A stretch of 64,000 nucleotides of DNA from Lepidonotus clava. Its lineage: Eukaryota > Annelida > Polychaeta > Phyllodocida > Polynoidae. Below, piece after piece: positions 36,970-49,300 of this stretch. The position numbers and the translations under genes were made by a program. Below the pieces are notes generated by a model. That model searched no databases. It saw only the letters and a program-made list of their open reading frames with translations, and had not been told where the DNA came from. The stretch lies in NCBI GenBank assembly GCA_936440205.1, contig OW387148.1, positions 1,550,001 to 1,614,000 on the forward strand, read 5' to 3'. Every line of letters starts with the position of its first letter. Within the stretch, counting starts at the first letter, position 1.

Positions 36970-38060
36970 CAATTCCACTTTCCAGGCCCGGGTAGGCGCA
37001 GCGTGGGGAAGGGGGATGGGTAGGAGGAGGCGAAGGGGATGCGGCGGAAACTGAAGGCTTAGTTTCCGGGACGCCGGCGTCGGGCGATATGTTAGCGCGT
37101 CGCCACGTCGGACGCGACAGTCATAAAACCTGCGCGACCTGTCGCTGTACGTCGGAAGACGAAGGGGGAAGCGACGTATAAGGGGGCTGCTATAGAAGGA
37201 CGCCGCGCTGCCTGGCAACCGGGCTCTCTGCTCCTAGAAACCGGTTGCTATGGCGATGTGGGTGCTGGAGGAGGGGGTCGGGCGTCTCATTGGGAGCGTC
37301 GTTCATTACGCGACGTCGGGGCTGAGTGACAACCGCCGCCCGCCGCCCCCCGCCGCCCGCCGCCGACGCCACAGTCGGCAGCAAATTAAATTTGGCTATT
37401 TCCGCGCGGTAATATATCAAATTTTTGCAAATTTCGGCCCAATGAAAGGCCGGTGATTGGGGGTCGACGCTGGCCGGCAACGACCCTGGAGAGGGGTGAG
37501 GGGAGGTGGGGAGGGGGTGGGCAGCAGCAGGGGACGTGGTTGGGGCAGGACGCGACCCGCACGTACTCAGATGAGTAAGTCAGGCGAGCTGCTCGTCAGC
37601 TGCTCACCCCGCCACTACTACCCCCCTAGAACACATGTGACTCCAGTAGGCGGAGGACCCGTCCTCCAGCCGCTTGTTTCTACTCCAGCATTGCGCCATG
37701 AATATAACTCATCAGTCGCCACGTAATGGCGGCCAGTGGTGGCCATTGTGTCCGACAGCCTACTCGGGTCCACTAACACTGTTACCCCAAGTCCCACCCC
37801 GCCCACCCGTCACCCACCATTCTACAGCCGTCCTCCAGGGCGCCGCCACCAGAAAAAAAATGGCCTTGTCATTTTTTATATTGACTCGCCGAGCAGGGCG
37901 GCTCGGAGTGGCCGAGACTGGCGTTTGTCTTTCTGGGTTTTCCTCCCACTCCTCATCGGGCGAGCAAACACTAACTGCCCAGACCCAGAGCGGTCCGAGC
38001 AATTCATCAGCCGCTCACGGCGAGCTGCTCCCACCACTCGCCACCCTCATGAAAAACTCA
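36970..38060. promoter_or_regulatory. CpG-rich promoter-like block with Grainyhead and X-box words
   Basis: CpG-rich DNA with GGCAACC (37215-37221), a perfect Grainyhead consensus AACCGGTT (37239-37246) overlapping an X-box-like GTTGCTATGGCGAT (37244-37257), CGAGCTGCTCG (37585-37595), TCCTCCAGGG (37831-37840) and CGAGCTGCTC (38021-38030). Open frames of 60-135 codons overlap in several frames and are unrecognised. Probable CpG-island promoter or enhancer; direction unknown. Confidence 0.4.
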
Positions 38061-39769
38061 AACCGAGAAGGCATTATCTAAATTGATACTTGTCGATACA
38101 ATTCGTGGTAATTCTTTTTCTTTTTTCTTTAGTTTTTCAAAATGTAGTCATTACGGTGAGAGGAAAGAATGATTGCATTATTTTAAAATCAAGGTGATGG
38201 GTTATTATGTAAAGATTTTTCTATATTCATGGTACATTTGATTATAAAATGTAGGGAAATATTTTGGGTATAGTGTGCATGGACTTCCTTAAAGGCTTCC
38301 AGCATGCAGAAGGGTAAACTAACTCTATAAGGGCCTATGTATATCTCATACTATACCGATGCATGTATACAAGTAAGACAACATCACATATGTATAACAG
38401 AATCTGTGCTCACCAATCCCCTACATTATTTGGTTATACTTCGTTCCGCTGTTTTGATCCCTTCTGTTGCCCAGATCTCCCTCCCCCATACTACCCCCCC
38501 AATACCCCCCCCCCCCCACTCCCCACTCCCCCCTTCCCCCAGCGTCCACCTGGAGCAGGCACCAAATGAAATCAGCTAAAAGCGCCGCCTGCTGGGACGC
38601 CGGCCCGTTAATCGGTGTTGCGGCTGCGCGGACGGCTCTCATCCGCCTTTATTTGAGCGCCATTAGATTAGGGCGGCGGCGGCCCGATTGGGAGGCGAAC
38701 GTCTAAGACAATTCATTTCATTTCCATGTTTATTTGATAAGCCTTGGGAGGAGTGGTGGCCCGGGCCGGATCAGCTGGTATCACGTGGGGGTGAGGCCAG
38801 GCCGGGCGGGGTATCATCGGGTTAGGGGAGTAGGGGGGGGGGATCCATAGATTGGGAGGATGGGGATATAGGGGATGGGGAAAGGGGTGGGAAAGCTAGA
38901 GGCATAGAATGTATAACATAATATGTGTGAGACAGAAGGGGATCAGCAGTCATATAGGGGTACGTGTATGGAGAGAAGGGAAGGAACATATTCGTATAAA
39001 TAGGAAATGACACATGTACATGGGAAATGGAAATATATAGGCAATAGGTCCATATATGTGATATACTACAGTAGATGTGAGATTGGCATGAGAGAGGGGA
39101 TGGAGGCGGACCATACAGACAATTCTAGCTCTAAGATTCGGCCGGAAGGATATTTCAAAGGGAAAAACGTTGGGAACTATAATGTGAGTGAGACTTGGTT
39201 GGAAACTGGGTTAACCTGTATATTTACTTCTGGTTGGGGCTGACTGGGTGCCAGCAAAGTAGGGACTCTGCGGTCCTTGGTGGAACAGAAGGTTGATTCC
39301 AGGATTAGGGGCAGCTCGGCTGATTGCTTCCCCTTATATGGGGGGGGGGGGGGGGGCTGAGACGGTAAGGGGGGTGAGGGTAGGGGGTGAGGGGTGCAGG
39401 CTGAGGAGGGGCCGGGCGGGGTAGGAGGGGTTCAGTCCGCCAGGCAGCAGGGGGTCGGACACCCGGGCCCCAGGACCGGCTGACATCACGTAGTAAGAAT
39501 CTCCAAGCTGCCCGCACTCCGCCCACTGCCAAACGACGCCAATTTAACCCTTGCTCCCAATCGCCGCCACCATTAACCCTTCCCGCACCACTGCCTCCCG
39601 TCATGTCCCGCGAATTAAGGCCCAATTTGGAGACCAATAAACAGACAAAAAACACGACTATAATACAGCACGTCGCCAGAATAAGTCTTTGTAGCAAGGC
39701 TTGATTGAGACATTAAGGAAAGAAATTGTTCCCATGGGGAGGAAAATGGAAAAATAAAGGAGAAATAAT
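38061..39769. other. Non-coding stretch with C/G runs
   Basis: AT-rich, then GC-rich from 38,460. C run 38505-38517 (13) and G run 39340-39356 (17). ATGGCGTCA at 39768-39776. A 130-codon minus frame at 39,305-39,697 is low-complexity at one end and unrecognised. Confidence 0.45.
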
Positions 39770-39874
39770 GGCGTCAAAGCGGGCGCCAATGAAGACGGCC
39801 ATCAGTATTCAGTGCGGGACTAGTCGTCGGCGGAACCGGAAGACGCAGGTACAGGGCGCGCGTCTCGGGGCATA

Positions 39875-39889
39875 CCGACAGGGGGCGCT
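39875..39889 (+). promoter_or_regulatory. Candidate CTCF site in a CpG block
   Basis: CCGACAGGGGGCGCT matches the CTCF core strongly and lies in a CpG-rich block (about 39,770-39,900) with a 13-nt G run just downstream (39916-39928). Same orientation as the site at 35029, 4.8 kb away. Confidence 0.6.
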
Positions 39890-39929
39890 GGTGGTGGGTG
39901 GAGCAGGGGGTGGGTGGGGGGGGGGGGGA

Positions 39930-42279
39930 GGGGGGCAGAGGGGGTGAGGGGAGTAAGGGCTTCTCCAGCAGTCTTCACAGATTCTGACCAGAAACGCAAG
40001 GCGAAAATATGCACTGATTATGACAACACTTTTCTCGTATCCTCCCAGCAAATTTGAGTAATATTATTTGCATCACTAATCTATCTTTATCTGTTTTAAT
40101 CCTTCTGAAATCCAAATATCTAATATCTATTGCCGTAAATGTCTATGCATGATTAGCCCCTAACGAGATCGTCTATGAGTATGTGTAGTACGGGGGCTAT
40201 TCAGACCCCACCCCCTTGAGCTAAGATAAGCATTTGGAGTTGTACAGGAATATACGCACATTTCAAACAAAGAAAAGAAGAAAATAACAAGAGTGACAAC
40301 CCTCCCCCCGTTGATGTGTACGTACGAGTACCTCATGGAAGGCCTCATAGTGGTATCAGCATACATTGCCTGCTCCGGATTCCCATTTCCATATACTACT
40401 ACCCCTCTATACTACTCTGGTTACCCTAGTAGTAGTTGCTATCAGCAGGTCGTTTTCACTACGCCGCTGACCCCGGTGACCCCAGCCCCACCTGATTGCT
40501 TACATCAGGCCCGGTGACCAGACACTGGAGGTCGTCTTTTATCGGCCGGCGGTGGGGCTATAACAGTCGGACACAATGCCCAGAGTGGTCAGCCGACTGG
40601 ACACTACTGGGGCGGTGGTCAATGTCCAGACATAATACTCCACCCGGTCAGCTACCAGCAGGGGCCTTCTCCCGGCCGCTGACCTACTTTCTGGGCCCAC
40701 CATGGAGGACGGTTGGATGATCAATCAACCAAGATGAAATTATGATGATATCCCGTGGAGGCGCCCCCTCCTCCCTACCCCCACCGCGGGCGTTTCCCGG
40801 AGGAATCTGGCGGAGAAATTGGGCATAAAGGGTACTTATCTAATTCTCATCAGAACCACTTATCTCTGGAGACTGCTCTTTGGTTTTATCCCCCTTACCC
40901 TCGTTGTCAATCTCAATGGTGTTATTCAATTTGCGTCATAAGTGCGTGAGGAAATGAGAGTTAATGAAGTTTCTAATGTTCGCTGAGGAGTCCGTATAGG
41001 TCACACTCGAAGAAACGTGCATGGCTCAAACTATTCACTTATGTAGTGTATAATCTCTAGACTACGCCCTATAAAATGCAGTCTTAAATCTGGGACCTGA
41101 CATAGGTTCATTATCAAACCACCCCAAAATAGAAAGTGATGTCAGTTTTTATAATTAAACTGCTTTTAATTTGACCGTTTTCTCTTATTGTTTAATGTGA
41201 CGTCAAAGAGGAACCCCATGTTAGTAATCCTATCTAAAGGTTTCGACAGACGCAGATATATCCTAAAACCCTTCTCTAACCGTCGGATGAGCGCTGCACT
41301 ATTTTTATAGCCATAGAGGACCCCCCCCAGACATAACCCGGATCTCACATTCCCCCTGTAATCCCGTCCCTGGGATGGTCAGATCTCTCGGCCTTCAACC
41401 CTGGAGAGAGGTCACTGCAGAACTGGTGGAGGAAAAGTGTGCTTAGAACTAGGTTTTCTTAATCTAAAGTCAATGGTACCTACAAATAATAGTTGCTTGA
41501 CACTGACCCATGCCAGTACTGATCAACCAGTCCTTTGAGTTGGTCACTACTTTTTAAATCATAGAACTCTACAGGAACCAGGGAACCATTTAAACAAGGT
41601 CGACAGTTCCTAAAGCTTGTGCGAGGTCGTTATTAAGCAGGCAGCCGGGGTTTACCTCCCTAATGCAGCTTATATCTATCATAATACCAAACTACAGTAT
41701 ACGTGTTTAATCATATACTGGTGATTAATAATGTGACAACGCCACTTGTTCGTAAAACAATACATTTTCATAAACACATCGATAATAACAACACAATATT
41801 CATTGTTCATAAATATTAGAAACTGGGGGAATTGCATAACTCATATGTCCAAATGAACTGCGTTGGCATATGGTGTAATACTTATATTATATCATACATA
41901 GAAAATAGAGTTCGCAAAGTTCGATGCCCATTGGCATAACTCTACATGGTAATTGGACATGCCGTCAAAGACCAATTAAAGGCAACTCGTCAAAGTCCGA
42001 CTAATTAGGTAAATCAGGAGGTTGACACCGCTCGTTGTCGGCCTGCCAGTGAAAGCTGTGAAACCCAACCCGCCAGTAACAAGCCGCCGTTTGACCCGGG
42101 CATTAGTCGGGGGTGTAAAACAATAGGTCCCCAGTGATCGTGTACCCACACCCCTCTGTGTCCGACCACACCCCGCTACCCGGCCCCGCTCCCACCCCAG
42201 TTCCACATCATCAATTTCAGACGCCTACCCATCCTGAGCGTGTCAAATAATTCATTACTGTGTGACGGGCCCGCTCCTG
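39930..42279. other. Non-coding stretch
   Basis: No gene recognised. AT-rich with a mixed block at 40,420-40,830. Full CRE TGACGTCA at 41198-41205. Confidence 0.5.
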
Positions 42280-43360
42280 GGGGTGACGCTGCTCCAGGGG
42301 GTGACGGACCTCACCCCTTCTCACCCCCTCACCCCAGCTCCGCGCGCCGGCTGCCATAAATGATATGAAATATTTATTTTATTTTGGGGCGGCCTCACGC
42401 CCGAGCGGGCTTAATGTATTAATCAGTGAGCCACTCGGCGAGCTGATGGTGACCATAAATAATAATTCCCCAATTTGGGCCTCAAATGGGAGGCGGCTGG
42501 GGAGACGGCTAGGAATCAAGTGTAAGAGGGTGATGGGGGTGGGGTGGGGGTTGGTGGTAGGAGGGGGGAAATGGATGAGATTTGGGGTTGGGGTTGGGTG
42601 TGGGGTAACATGATAGAGTGTGCAGATGATGAGACAGGACGGGTCGGGAGGTGCCCCCTCCTCCCCTCCCCGCGGGGCTCGGGCCTCGGGCGGCGAGCAG
42701 TACCGAGCAGCTCACCGCCGGGAGCCGCTCCCCAGTCCCGGCCCGAGCAGCTCACTGTCGGCGTATTAATACTCAGACGTTTGATGTCGGCCCACCCCAC
42801 CCCACCACCGCCCTCCGGGCTGATGTATCCGTGCCGCTTAAAACAATTAGGCCGGCCGATGATCGCTTAATCTGACAGTCATCAGCGTGCAGGCCCCGCC
42901 CCCCAGTCCAGATTAGGACCTGTCACTCAGACACTTGACACAGAAGGGGGCGTGGCTTAGCGCTAATCCACCCCCAGGGTAGATTAGCGGGCGGTTTAAT
43001 AAGTATTGCAGGGCGGGCGGTAATTGATGCTAAAACCCGAGCCGAGATCAGCGGGCGGCCGGTGAAATATGGCCGCCGACAATAATACACCACGGCCAGT
43101 GGGGCCAGATTATTAGGGGAGAAAAACGGGCGGACGGCCGGCCCAAATGAAGTTGGCGTCTTGATTTGGGTCTGATTCGGCCTCATCTAGGACATTGTTA
43201 TCTGGTAGTAGGAGGTGGGAGGGGGTGAGGTGGGGAGATAGTGGGAAGTGTAAAAAGACCCCGGGATGACTGGAATGCACATGGCCGATCGTAGCGCGCC
43301 GTATCCAAGGTAACCAGGGGGAGGCGTCCCGAGCATGGCACGGCTACATGCTGCGGCTTA
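42280..43360. promoter_or_regulatory. CpG-rich block with paired CGAGCAGCTC
   Basis: CpG-rich DNA with CGAGCAGCTC at 42704-42713 and 42744-42753, exactly 40 bp apart, in a GAGC-rich context. Also carries a G-rich tract (42,535-42,605) and TTAAT/CGGCC-rich DNA (42,900-43,150). Overlapping short frames are unrecognised. Confidence 0.35.
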
Positions 43361-43368
43361 CATGATAT

Positions 43369-43401
43369 CTATAAATAGCCGCGGGCCGGTGTTGCGTGGC
43401 A
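43369..43401 (+). promoter_or_regulatory. Candidate TATA-type core promoter
   Basis: CTATAAATAG (43369-43378) is a strong TATA box, followed by GC-rich DNA and a GCATTCT initiator-like word whose A is at 43401, about 31 bp downstream, the usual distance. A 93-codon frame overlaps (43,335-43,616) but begins upstream of that point and is unrecognised. Confidence 0.35.
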
Positions 43402-43569
43402 TTCTGACATGTTTGGCGTGGATTAGACGCCAGCTAACACCCCTCAGCGTGTCGTTAGGCTGCGGTTCGATCCGCTTTACTGGGCCGACCCACCAGGGGA
43501 ATCCGGGTCGAGTCGACAGACTATACCCCTCCATATTGATCCACGGATTACCACGGGATATGATAGGCA

Positions 43570-43879
43570 GAGCGCATCCATGTTCGAAATGTTCGCACCA
43601 TTTTTATTTTTACTGAATCTTAGATACGACAGAATAAGATGTTTCCAAAACATGAATCTGGATGAGGATTTCTAAAGTGATGAGGTCTTCACGTGAACGT
43701 CTTTTTTGAGAAACGGAGTTAGGTAGAATGTCTCATGAATGATTTATTCGAGGAGATTTAGAATTATGTAGAGGCTATCATGACTTGAGAGGGAACTAAA
43801 TGATGGATAGGCTTCCACAATCGTGTTGAAATCACTCCTTATTTCCCCAACAGCTGTCTTCAAAGGCCCCAACAGATGC
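43570..43879. other. AT-rich interval
   Basis: No gene, repeat or clear motif seen. Confidence 0.5.
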
Positions 43880-44350
43880 TCGGCAGTCATCACGGCCTGA
43901 GTGGAGACCTACAAAACCGTTACCTGCCGCCACGGCGCTACTTTCTCCCCAATAAACCAGGCGGCCCACATTTCCCGCCAATCTTCGCAGACGACTTTTC
44001 TGTCAGGCAGACACTCAGAAACCATCAGCGGTTTGAGAAAATTCGTTTTTGGGTCCATCTCATCAGCGTCCTATTGTGTCATGGCGGATCCAGGGCCTCC
44101 CAGAATGCCCCGCGCGGCGGCCGCCATCAAGGCGAGGCGCGGGAAAGGCTGGGTTAATGCTCGTAGATTCTACGCTGTTCATTGTAAAATGTCGGCTGCT
44201 CGGCCTATTTACGGCCGACATATTGAGAGTCACTCATTGTGCTCCAGTGGGTACTGAGAGGGTGGTGGGGGATTGACTGGAGGGACGCGCTGTGACGTCA
44301 TAATAGTCAGTCTCGCGGGCGGGCGGGCGAGTCTCGCGTTATCTCGCAAG
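43880..44350. promoter_or_regulatory. Promoter-like CpG block (E2F, CRE, TCTCGCG)
   Basis: TTTCCCGCCAA, an E2F consensus (43971-43981), GCGGCGGCCGCC-type CpG DNA (44,110-44,145), a full CRE TGACGTCA (44293-44300) and two TCTCGCG words plus TCTCGC (44311-44347), the half of the TCTCGCGAGA element bound by BANP in vertebrate promoters. The mix is typical of housekeeping promoters. Open frames through it (75-118 codons) are unrecognised. Confidence 0.45.
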
Positions 44351-46072
44351 GGTTCTGGAAATACTACGACAATGTATCTGAGTGAAGAGTCTAATGATTT
44401 CCTATAATGATCTCTACAAAGTCCCCGACGCCGTTCACAATGACTGACCCACATTTTATGTTTGCCGCCGCTCTAAGGTGTTGACATGCGCAATGAACTA
44501 AACACAGCAGCAATGGTCCGCCACCTCTTCTCGATTTAAATTTCCAATAATGTGTGTTTCATCACGACCAGAAAACACTGCAGATTTATCGACCCTCCCT
44601 CCCCCTTGTTTTTAGTAGAATCCACGAAAGATAAACATGGCGTATAACTAGTCGGTCGTACGTTGAAACCTCGGGCAATGTGCTTCTGAAATAAATACGT
44701 CTTCTAAAACACAGAATTGGAAATGAAAAGATAAAACCAGGAAATGTACGTATGCAACGTAGGCCTTGACATTTTAATGGGGACGAATAATATAAAACAT
44801 TTAGATTGACACATTTAGGATGCATTTGTACATAGCTTTGTGTGAATTATACTGTGTTTTATGGCGGGAGAGAGGCGTAGTTCTATAGGTCTCCCATATG
44901 TTGCTTTCCCAGACACTTGTCCTTGTGAGAGTCCGGGCAAAACGTGTCCCTGTAAAAGGGTGTACATTTCAGGATCCAAACATGGCCCAGCTTGTCGATT
45001 TCACACTACATGCAACATCAAAGCAATTAACGCGTTTAAACATGTGGCGCGAAGTTTAATTAATCGTGTTATGGATGGCTTCCTAGTGCCAGCTTTCTGC
45101 GAGTTGGAGTGGGATGGGGGAAGGGGGGCACACCCTCGATCAGTTATCAGCAAGGCACAACACGTAAATACAAGAAATGCTTTTTAAGCTTTTCAAAATG
45201 CAATCGAGGGTTTATGCCATTTATATGAAATTGGAAAAATAGGGCGCGACAGATGAGGCTAATGGCAAGACTGGGGGCCTATAGGGTGACACAGTTAAAA
45301 TTGCCCAAAATATACTACACATGGATTAATGATATTTGAGAAGAGTTTATAATACATTTATATACTATAAATATACAGTACATTCCAATTAATTTAACAA
45401 TACACAAGTACCAAACAGGGAGGTGCGTTCAGACAGGTAGGTCTAGTTGGAGCAGAGAACGGGGCAGGGGGCGTGGTCACTCACGCATGTCCTACAAAGT
45501 GAGCTTGGGTTGGAGGGGGGTATAAGATAGATAAGATCCACTCCACGGTCTGACAACTCCGCCGGGTCCTGGGTATTGTAAACTGTTAATGTACGCCAAC
45601 AACTCCCCCCTCCCATCTCGCCGACACCACATCCACAGGACCAGATAATTAAGATAGCGTTGGGGTGTGGGCGGGGGAGGGGGTGATCCGAATCGTCGGC
45701 TTGTATTTAATCCGCTCTTTTATTACCCAGCGGGGGACGATGGCGGGCCCCCGGCCGCCTTCTACTTTTTGCCTATCAAATTCTGGCCCAGTGACAACTC
45801 GGCCAAAATGAATTCACAATGAAGGCTATCATTAGGGCTCGTCGTCGGAGGTGGTGGTGGTGGTGGTGGTGGCTGTAGTTAGTTACTGATGGAGGTGGTG
45901 GTGGGGTGGTGGTGGTAGAGGGGTGCTGTACAGTAGTAGAGAGACCACCAGGACAAAACCAGCCGTGTAGGTAGACATTCCTCCAGGGTCGGTAGATACA
46001 CCCGCCTGGAGGAGCGGGCAGTTTTAAGCACCAGTAGACGGTAGATTAACACAAATAACGCAAATAGACGGG
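44351..46072. other. Non-coding stretch
   Basis: GTCGATTTCA at 44994-45003. A 108-codon plus frame (44,861-45,187) contains a short Cys-rich stretch but fits no zinc-finger or other family I know; left uncalled. (TGG)n-type repeats at 45,851-45,917. TCCTCCAGGG at 45979-45988. Confidence 0.45.
45851..45917 (+). repeat. (TGG)n microsatellite, two blocks
   Basis: About seven uninterrupted GGT units at 45851-45872 and an imperfect second block at 45891-45917. Confidence 0.9.
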
Positions 46073-46312
46073 TCACACGATGTCGCCGTACATCTCTCCG
46101 GGCGGGGTCCGTCCTCCCGCCGTGGAGGCCCGGGCGCCCAGCCCCGTCCTGCCGGGCCTCCCGCCGTGGAGGTGCCGGGCGGGCGGCGGCGGGGCCCGGC
46201 GCCCCTCGGCCCGGCGACTCCTCCAGCGGCGGCCGGTCTCATCGGGCGGCCGTCCCCGTCGCCGACCTCCGCTACTACTCCTCCTCCTGCTGCTACTACC
46301 CCCTCGGCGCAC
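46073..46312 (-). other. Possible terminal coding exon, unproven
   Basis: On the minus strand a long pyrimidine tract ending TTGTGTTCCAG abuts 46312 and looks like a good splice acceptor. Downstream, one frame stays open to a stop at 46073-46075 (Arg/Pro/Gly-rich, ending MYGDIV) and another to 46024. No domain is recognisable, and the DNA is so GC-rich that open frames are expected by chance. A 16-bp word cctcccgccgtggagg occurs twice inside it. It could equally be a CpG island on its own. Confidence 0.15.
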
Positions 46313-49300
46313 CTGGAACACAAGCAGAGACAGACAATAGAGAGATGGCGGTTGTGTGCAGAGGTGTGGGGCGGGAACAGAAAGGGTTAACCCTTTGCCG
46401 GCGGGGGGTTGGGGCAGTGAGGTAGGCCGCCCGGGGTCCCAATTACCACCTGAGGGGACGCGGGGCACCATGGGTTAACACCACCACTGGTCTACATACA
46501 CACATCAGGGGTTGATATAGGACAAAATAAAATATAAAATTGATATTGAAAAAAAGAAAACAAAACAAAAAAAACAAGATGAGAAGGAACAATAAATTTG
46601 TCTGCTTGCTTTATAGCTCTCACATTCTCATTGAATTCACATCTTATAAATGACATTGCTTTGTCTACAGAAGACGCAAATAGACATATTCCGCATCGCA
46701 CTGTGGCCTATTTAAAGAATGTTATCGTCCTCGTATACGCAATTCAAATGTTTTGTACCAAGGATCTACTGAACAGTTTCTTAATTGTATGCCTTCCTAT
46801 CATGAATGAGTAATGAAAAAAATAAAAATAGTAAAGCTCTAAATATCTCTAAGTTCTAAAACCTCTATAAGTTCTTCCCCATCCATCAACTCATTATTCC
46901 CAAAGTGTTCTTATTTGACTAGATAATTACTGTGAATTATTAGATTGTCTTGATATAGATAATAGTGATAGCTTGATATCTCCAGTTGGCGCAGAATGTC
47001 CACTGAACTGCATGGGATAGTTACATGCAATACATGATGTTGCCAATCTCCATGTCAAGGACAGCGGCGACATGGAGAAAGCCAACATTACTCATGTTAT
47101 GACAGTGGTTTGAAAGAGATTCAAAACCAGACCCAGTGTCGACCACCGTTATGTTGTCGGGCGCACCTGCCGCCCCATCATTTAGATAATCACATATCAC
47201 AAAACCCCGACCGCCTCTCCAATTTTCTGATTAACCTGACCAACGGGAAAACCTTAAATGGCTCAACATATGTTACCTTTATGCCGGCAATCAGGCCTGG
47301 TTATTACAATGGGGACCAGGTTTGGGTATAGGGGTCTGGAGGTAAGGGTTGGGGTATAGGAGGTCGGTGCGTGAGGCGAGGGGTGACAGCTGGGGGCTGT
47401 AGAGACGTGCGGGAAACTCCCGGGTCTGCGTGGGGTATAGATATGGGTATAGGTAAAGGAGATTTTGGGGATACCCCCCCTCCCAATAATCTTGTCACAA
47501 TACTTTCTTTTCCTCTGTATAACAGACGTATACAACCCATAAAAGCATGTACATGCACACATATATATGATTTTTGTAATAATACAAACCCCTATGCAGT
47601 AACTTGTAAGGAAATAATCATGGTGTCTTTACAACCATTCACGAAGACCTCAAAAATATGTCGAGGATATGAAAATTATGCAAAAAAAGTTTGTTATAAA
47701 TAAAAGGCGTAAATATAATATATGACTAGACAGTCCACTATTCTGGCCATATAAGTACACAGGAATGGTTTAGGTGCACGGTAGTGGCGTGAAAAGGGGG
47801 ATGGGTGTAGGTGTCGAGAATTGGGGTCAAGTTGGAGGTTACATCACGTCCCCTGGGATCCTGCTCCTGAACCCTGCGGGGGGTAAGGGTAGTAGGTGAG
47901 GGGTAGGTGAGGGGGTAGGGGGGACCCAGGTGAGGGGTGAGGGGTAGGTGAGGGGACCGAGGTGGGGTTACCGCCGATTCCCCAGAGTGGTCACCTCCGG
48001 GCCGTTTATACATCCTCACCTTTGATGGGCGCGACCCCCCGCGAGGCTGACCTCTGTAATTAAACCAAAATAAAGCCAGAAAGCCCCCCTTGACCAGGCT
48101 GAAAGCCCGGCCGACCACAGGACGCTTTCAGGGCCCCACAGCCCTCCACTGGGCGCCAACAAGCTCCCATCACCTGGACGATTCAGGTGCAACAAAAACA
48201 ATCAGCCTTCTCAAAAGGCCCGGTCGGCTTACCTTTACACGGCCTTTGTCAACTTGATATGACTTTCCTAATTTCCGAATTAGACTTGCAGGGAGGCGCA
48301 GCGGGGTCGTGTTTGGGCAGTAAGGTTGTGGGGGGCCTCTGGTATGTTTGTCATCCATTTCACCCAATGAAAAGCACAACGCCGATCCAATTTGCAAGTT
48401 GTTTTCCTAAGCTGCTATACATTCCCCACTTGCAATGCCCTTCCGTGGAAAAACAACCCCATGATTTCACACCTTATAGAAATGCAAATCAAGCCTTACC
48501 ACATAGCAATTAAAACTTAAGCACAACAGTGCAAGGGGGATACACTGAAATAGAATTGGTTTTCACGTTGGGATGGTTTTAGTTCAATTCGGCCGATATT
48601 CAAGGGGTAATTGATTAGGGAAACACTAATTACAAAATGTGGAGACCGCTCTGTAATTACCTTGGCCCTGCCCTACCCCCCGACCACGCCCCTGCCTTGC
48701 ATGTCACCTACACAGACATCCAGCCAAGGTAGTCATTCCCCCCACTGCCTGTCGTGGGGCCTGGCCCTGGTGGGAGAGGGGGGGCACAGGGACGGCCCCA
48801 ATGGCTTTGACCCCCGTGTATCCGTACAAACATGGGTGCACGCCTGCATGTTCTCGTTAGGCGCTTGTCGGTTTGGCAAAGGTGTCCATTTCGGTTAGAA
48901 ATAACTAGGATGTCAGGCGAGAAAATTTGGGCCCTGCCTGACAGAGGGTCAGGGGGTCATAGCAGGGCCTACACGAAAAGGGCATGTAAGCATTGAGGGA
49001 GGTGTGTAAGGGTCACAACCTTACTCCTGTGGGTGAGGTTATTAATACCCATTGGGTACGCCATGCAATTAAAGTCAATGAATATGGAAGCATCAGACCA
49101 GCATGGAAAACATTTCCATTAGTCAATCCCAAAAGGGATGCATTAATTCGCCAGCAACGCCTACTTTCCTTAATTGGAAACCCTCAGGTAAAAACCAACC
49201 ACAGAATTAATGAGAAGTGGAAGTTGTATTTCTAGGCTGCTAACTCAAAGGTGTGAATAGCAATATTGGAAGTGACTGTATACAGTACTGAGAAAGCAAA

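Noticed and set aside
43461-43492. tRNA T-arm-like GGTTCGATCC
   Set aside because: No matching acceptor stem, D-arm or anticodon arm upstream.
44861-45187. 108-codon frame with a Cys-rich stretch
   Set aside because: The Cys and His spacing fits no zinc finger or other family I know, and no splice context supports it.
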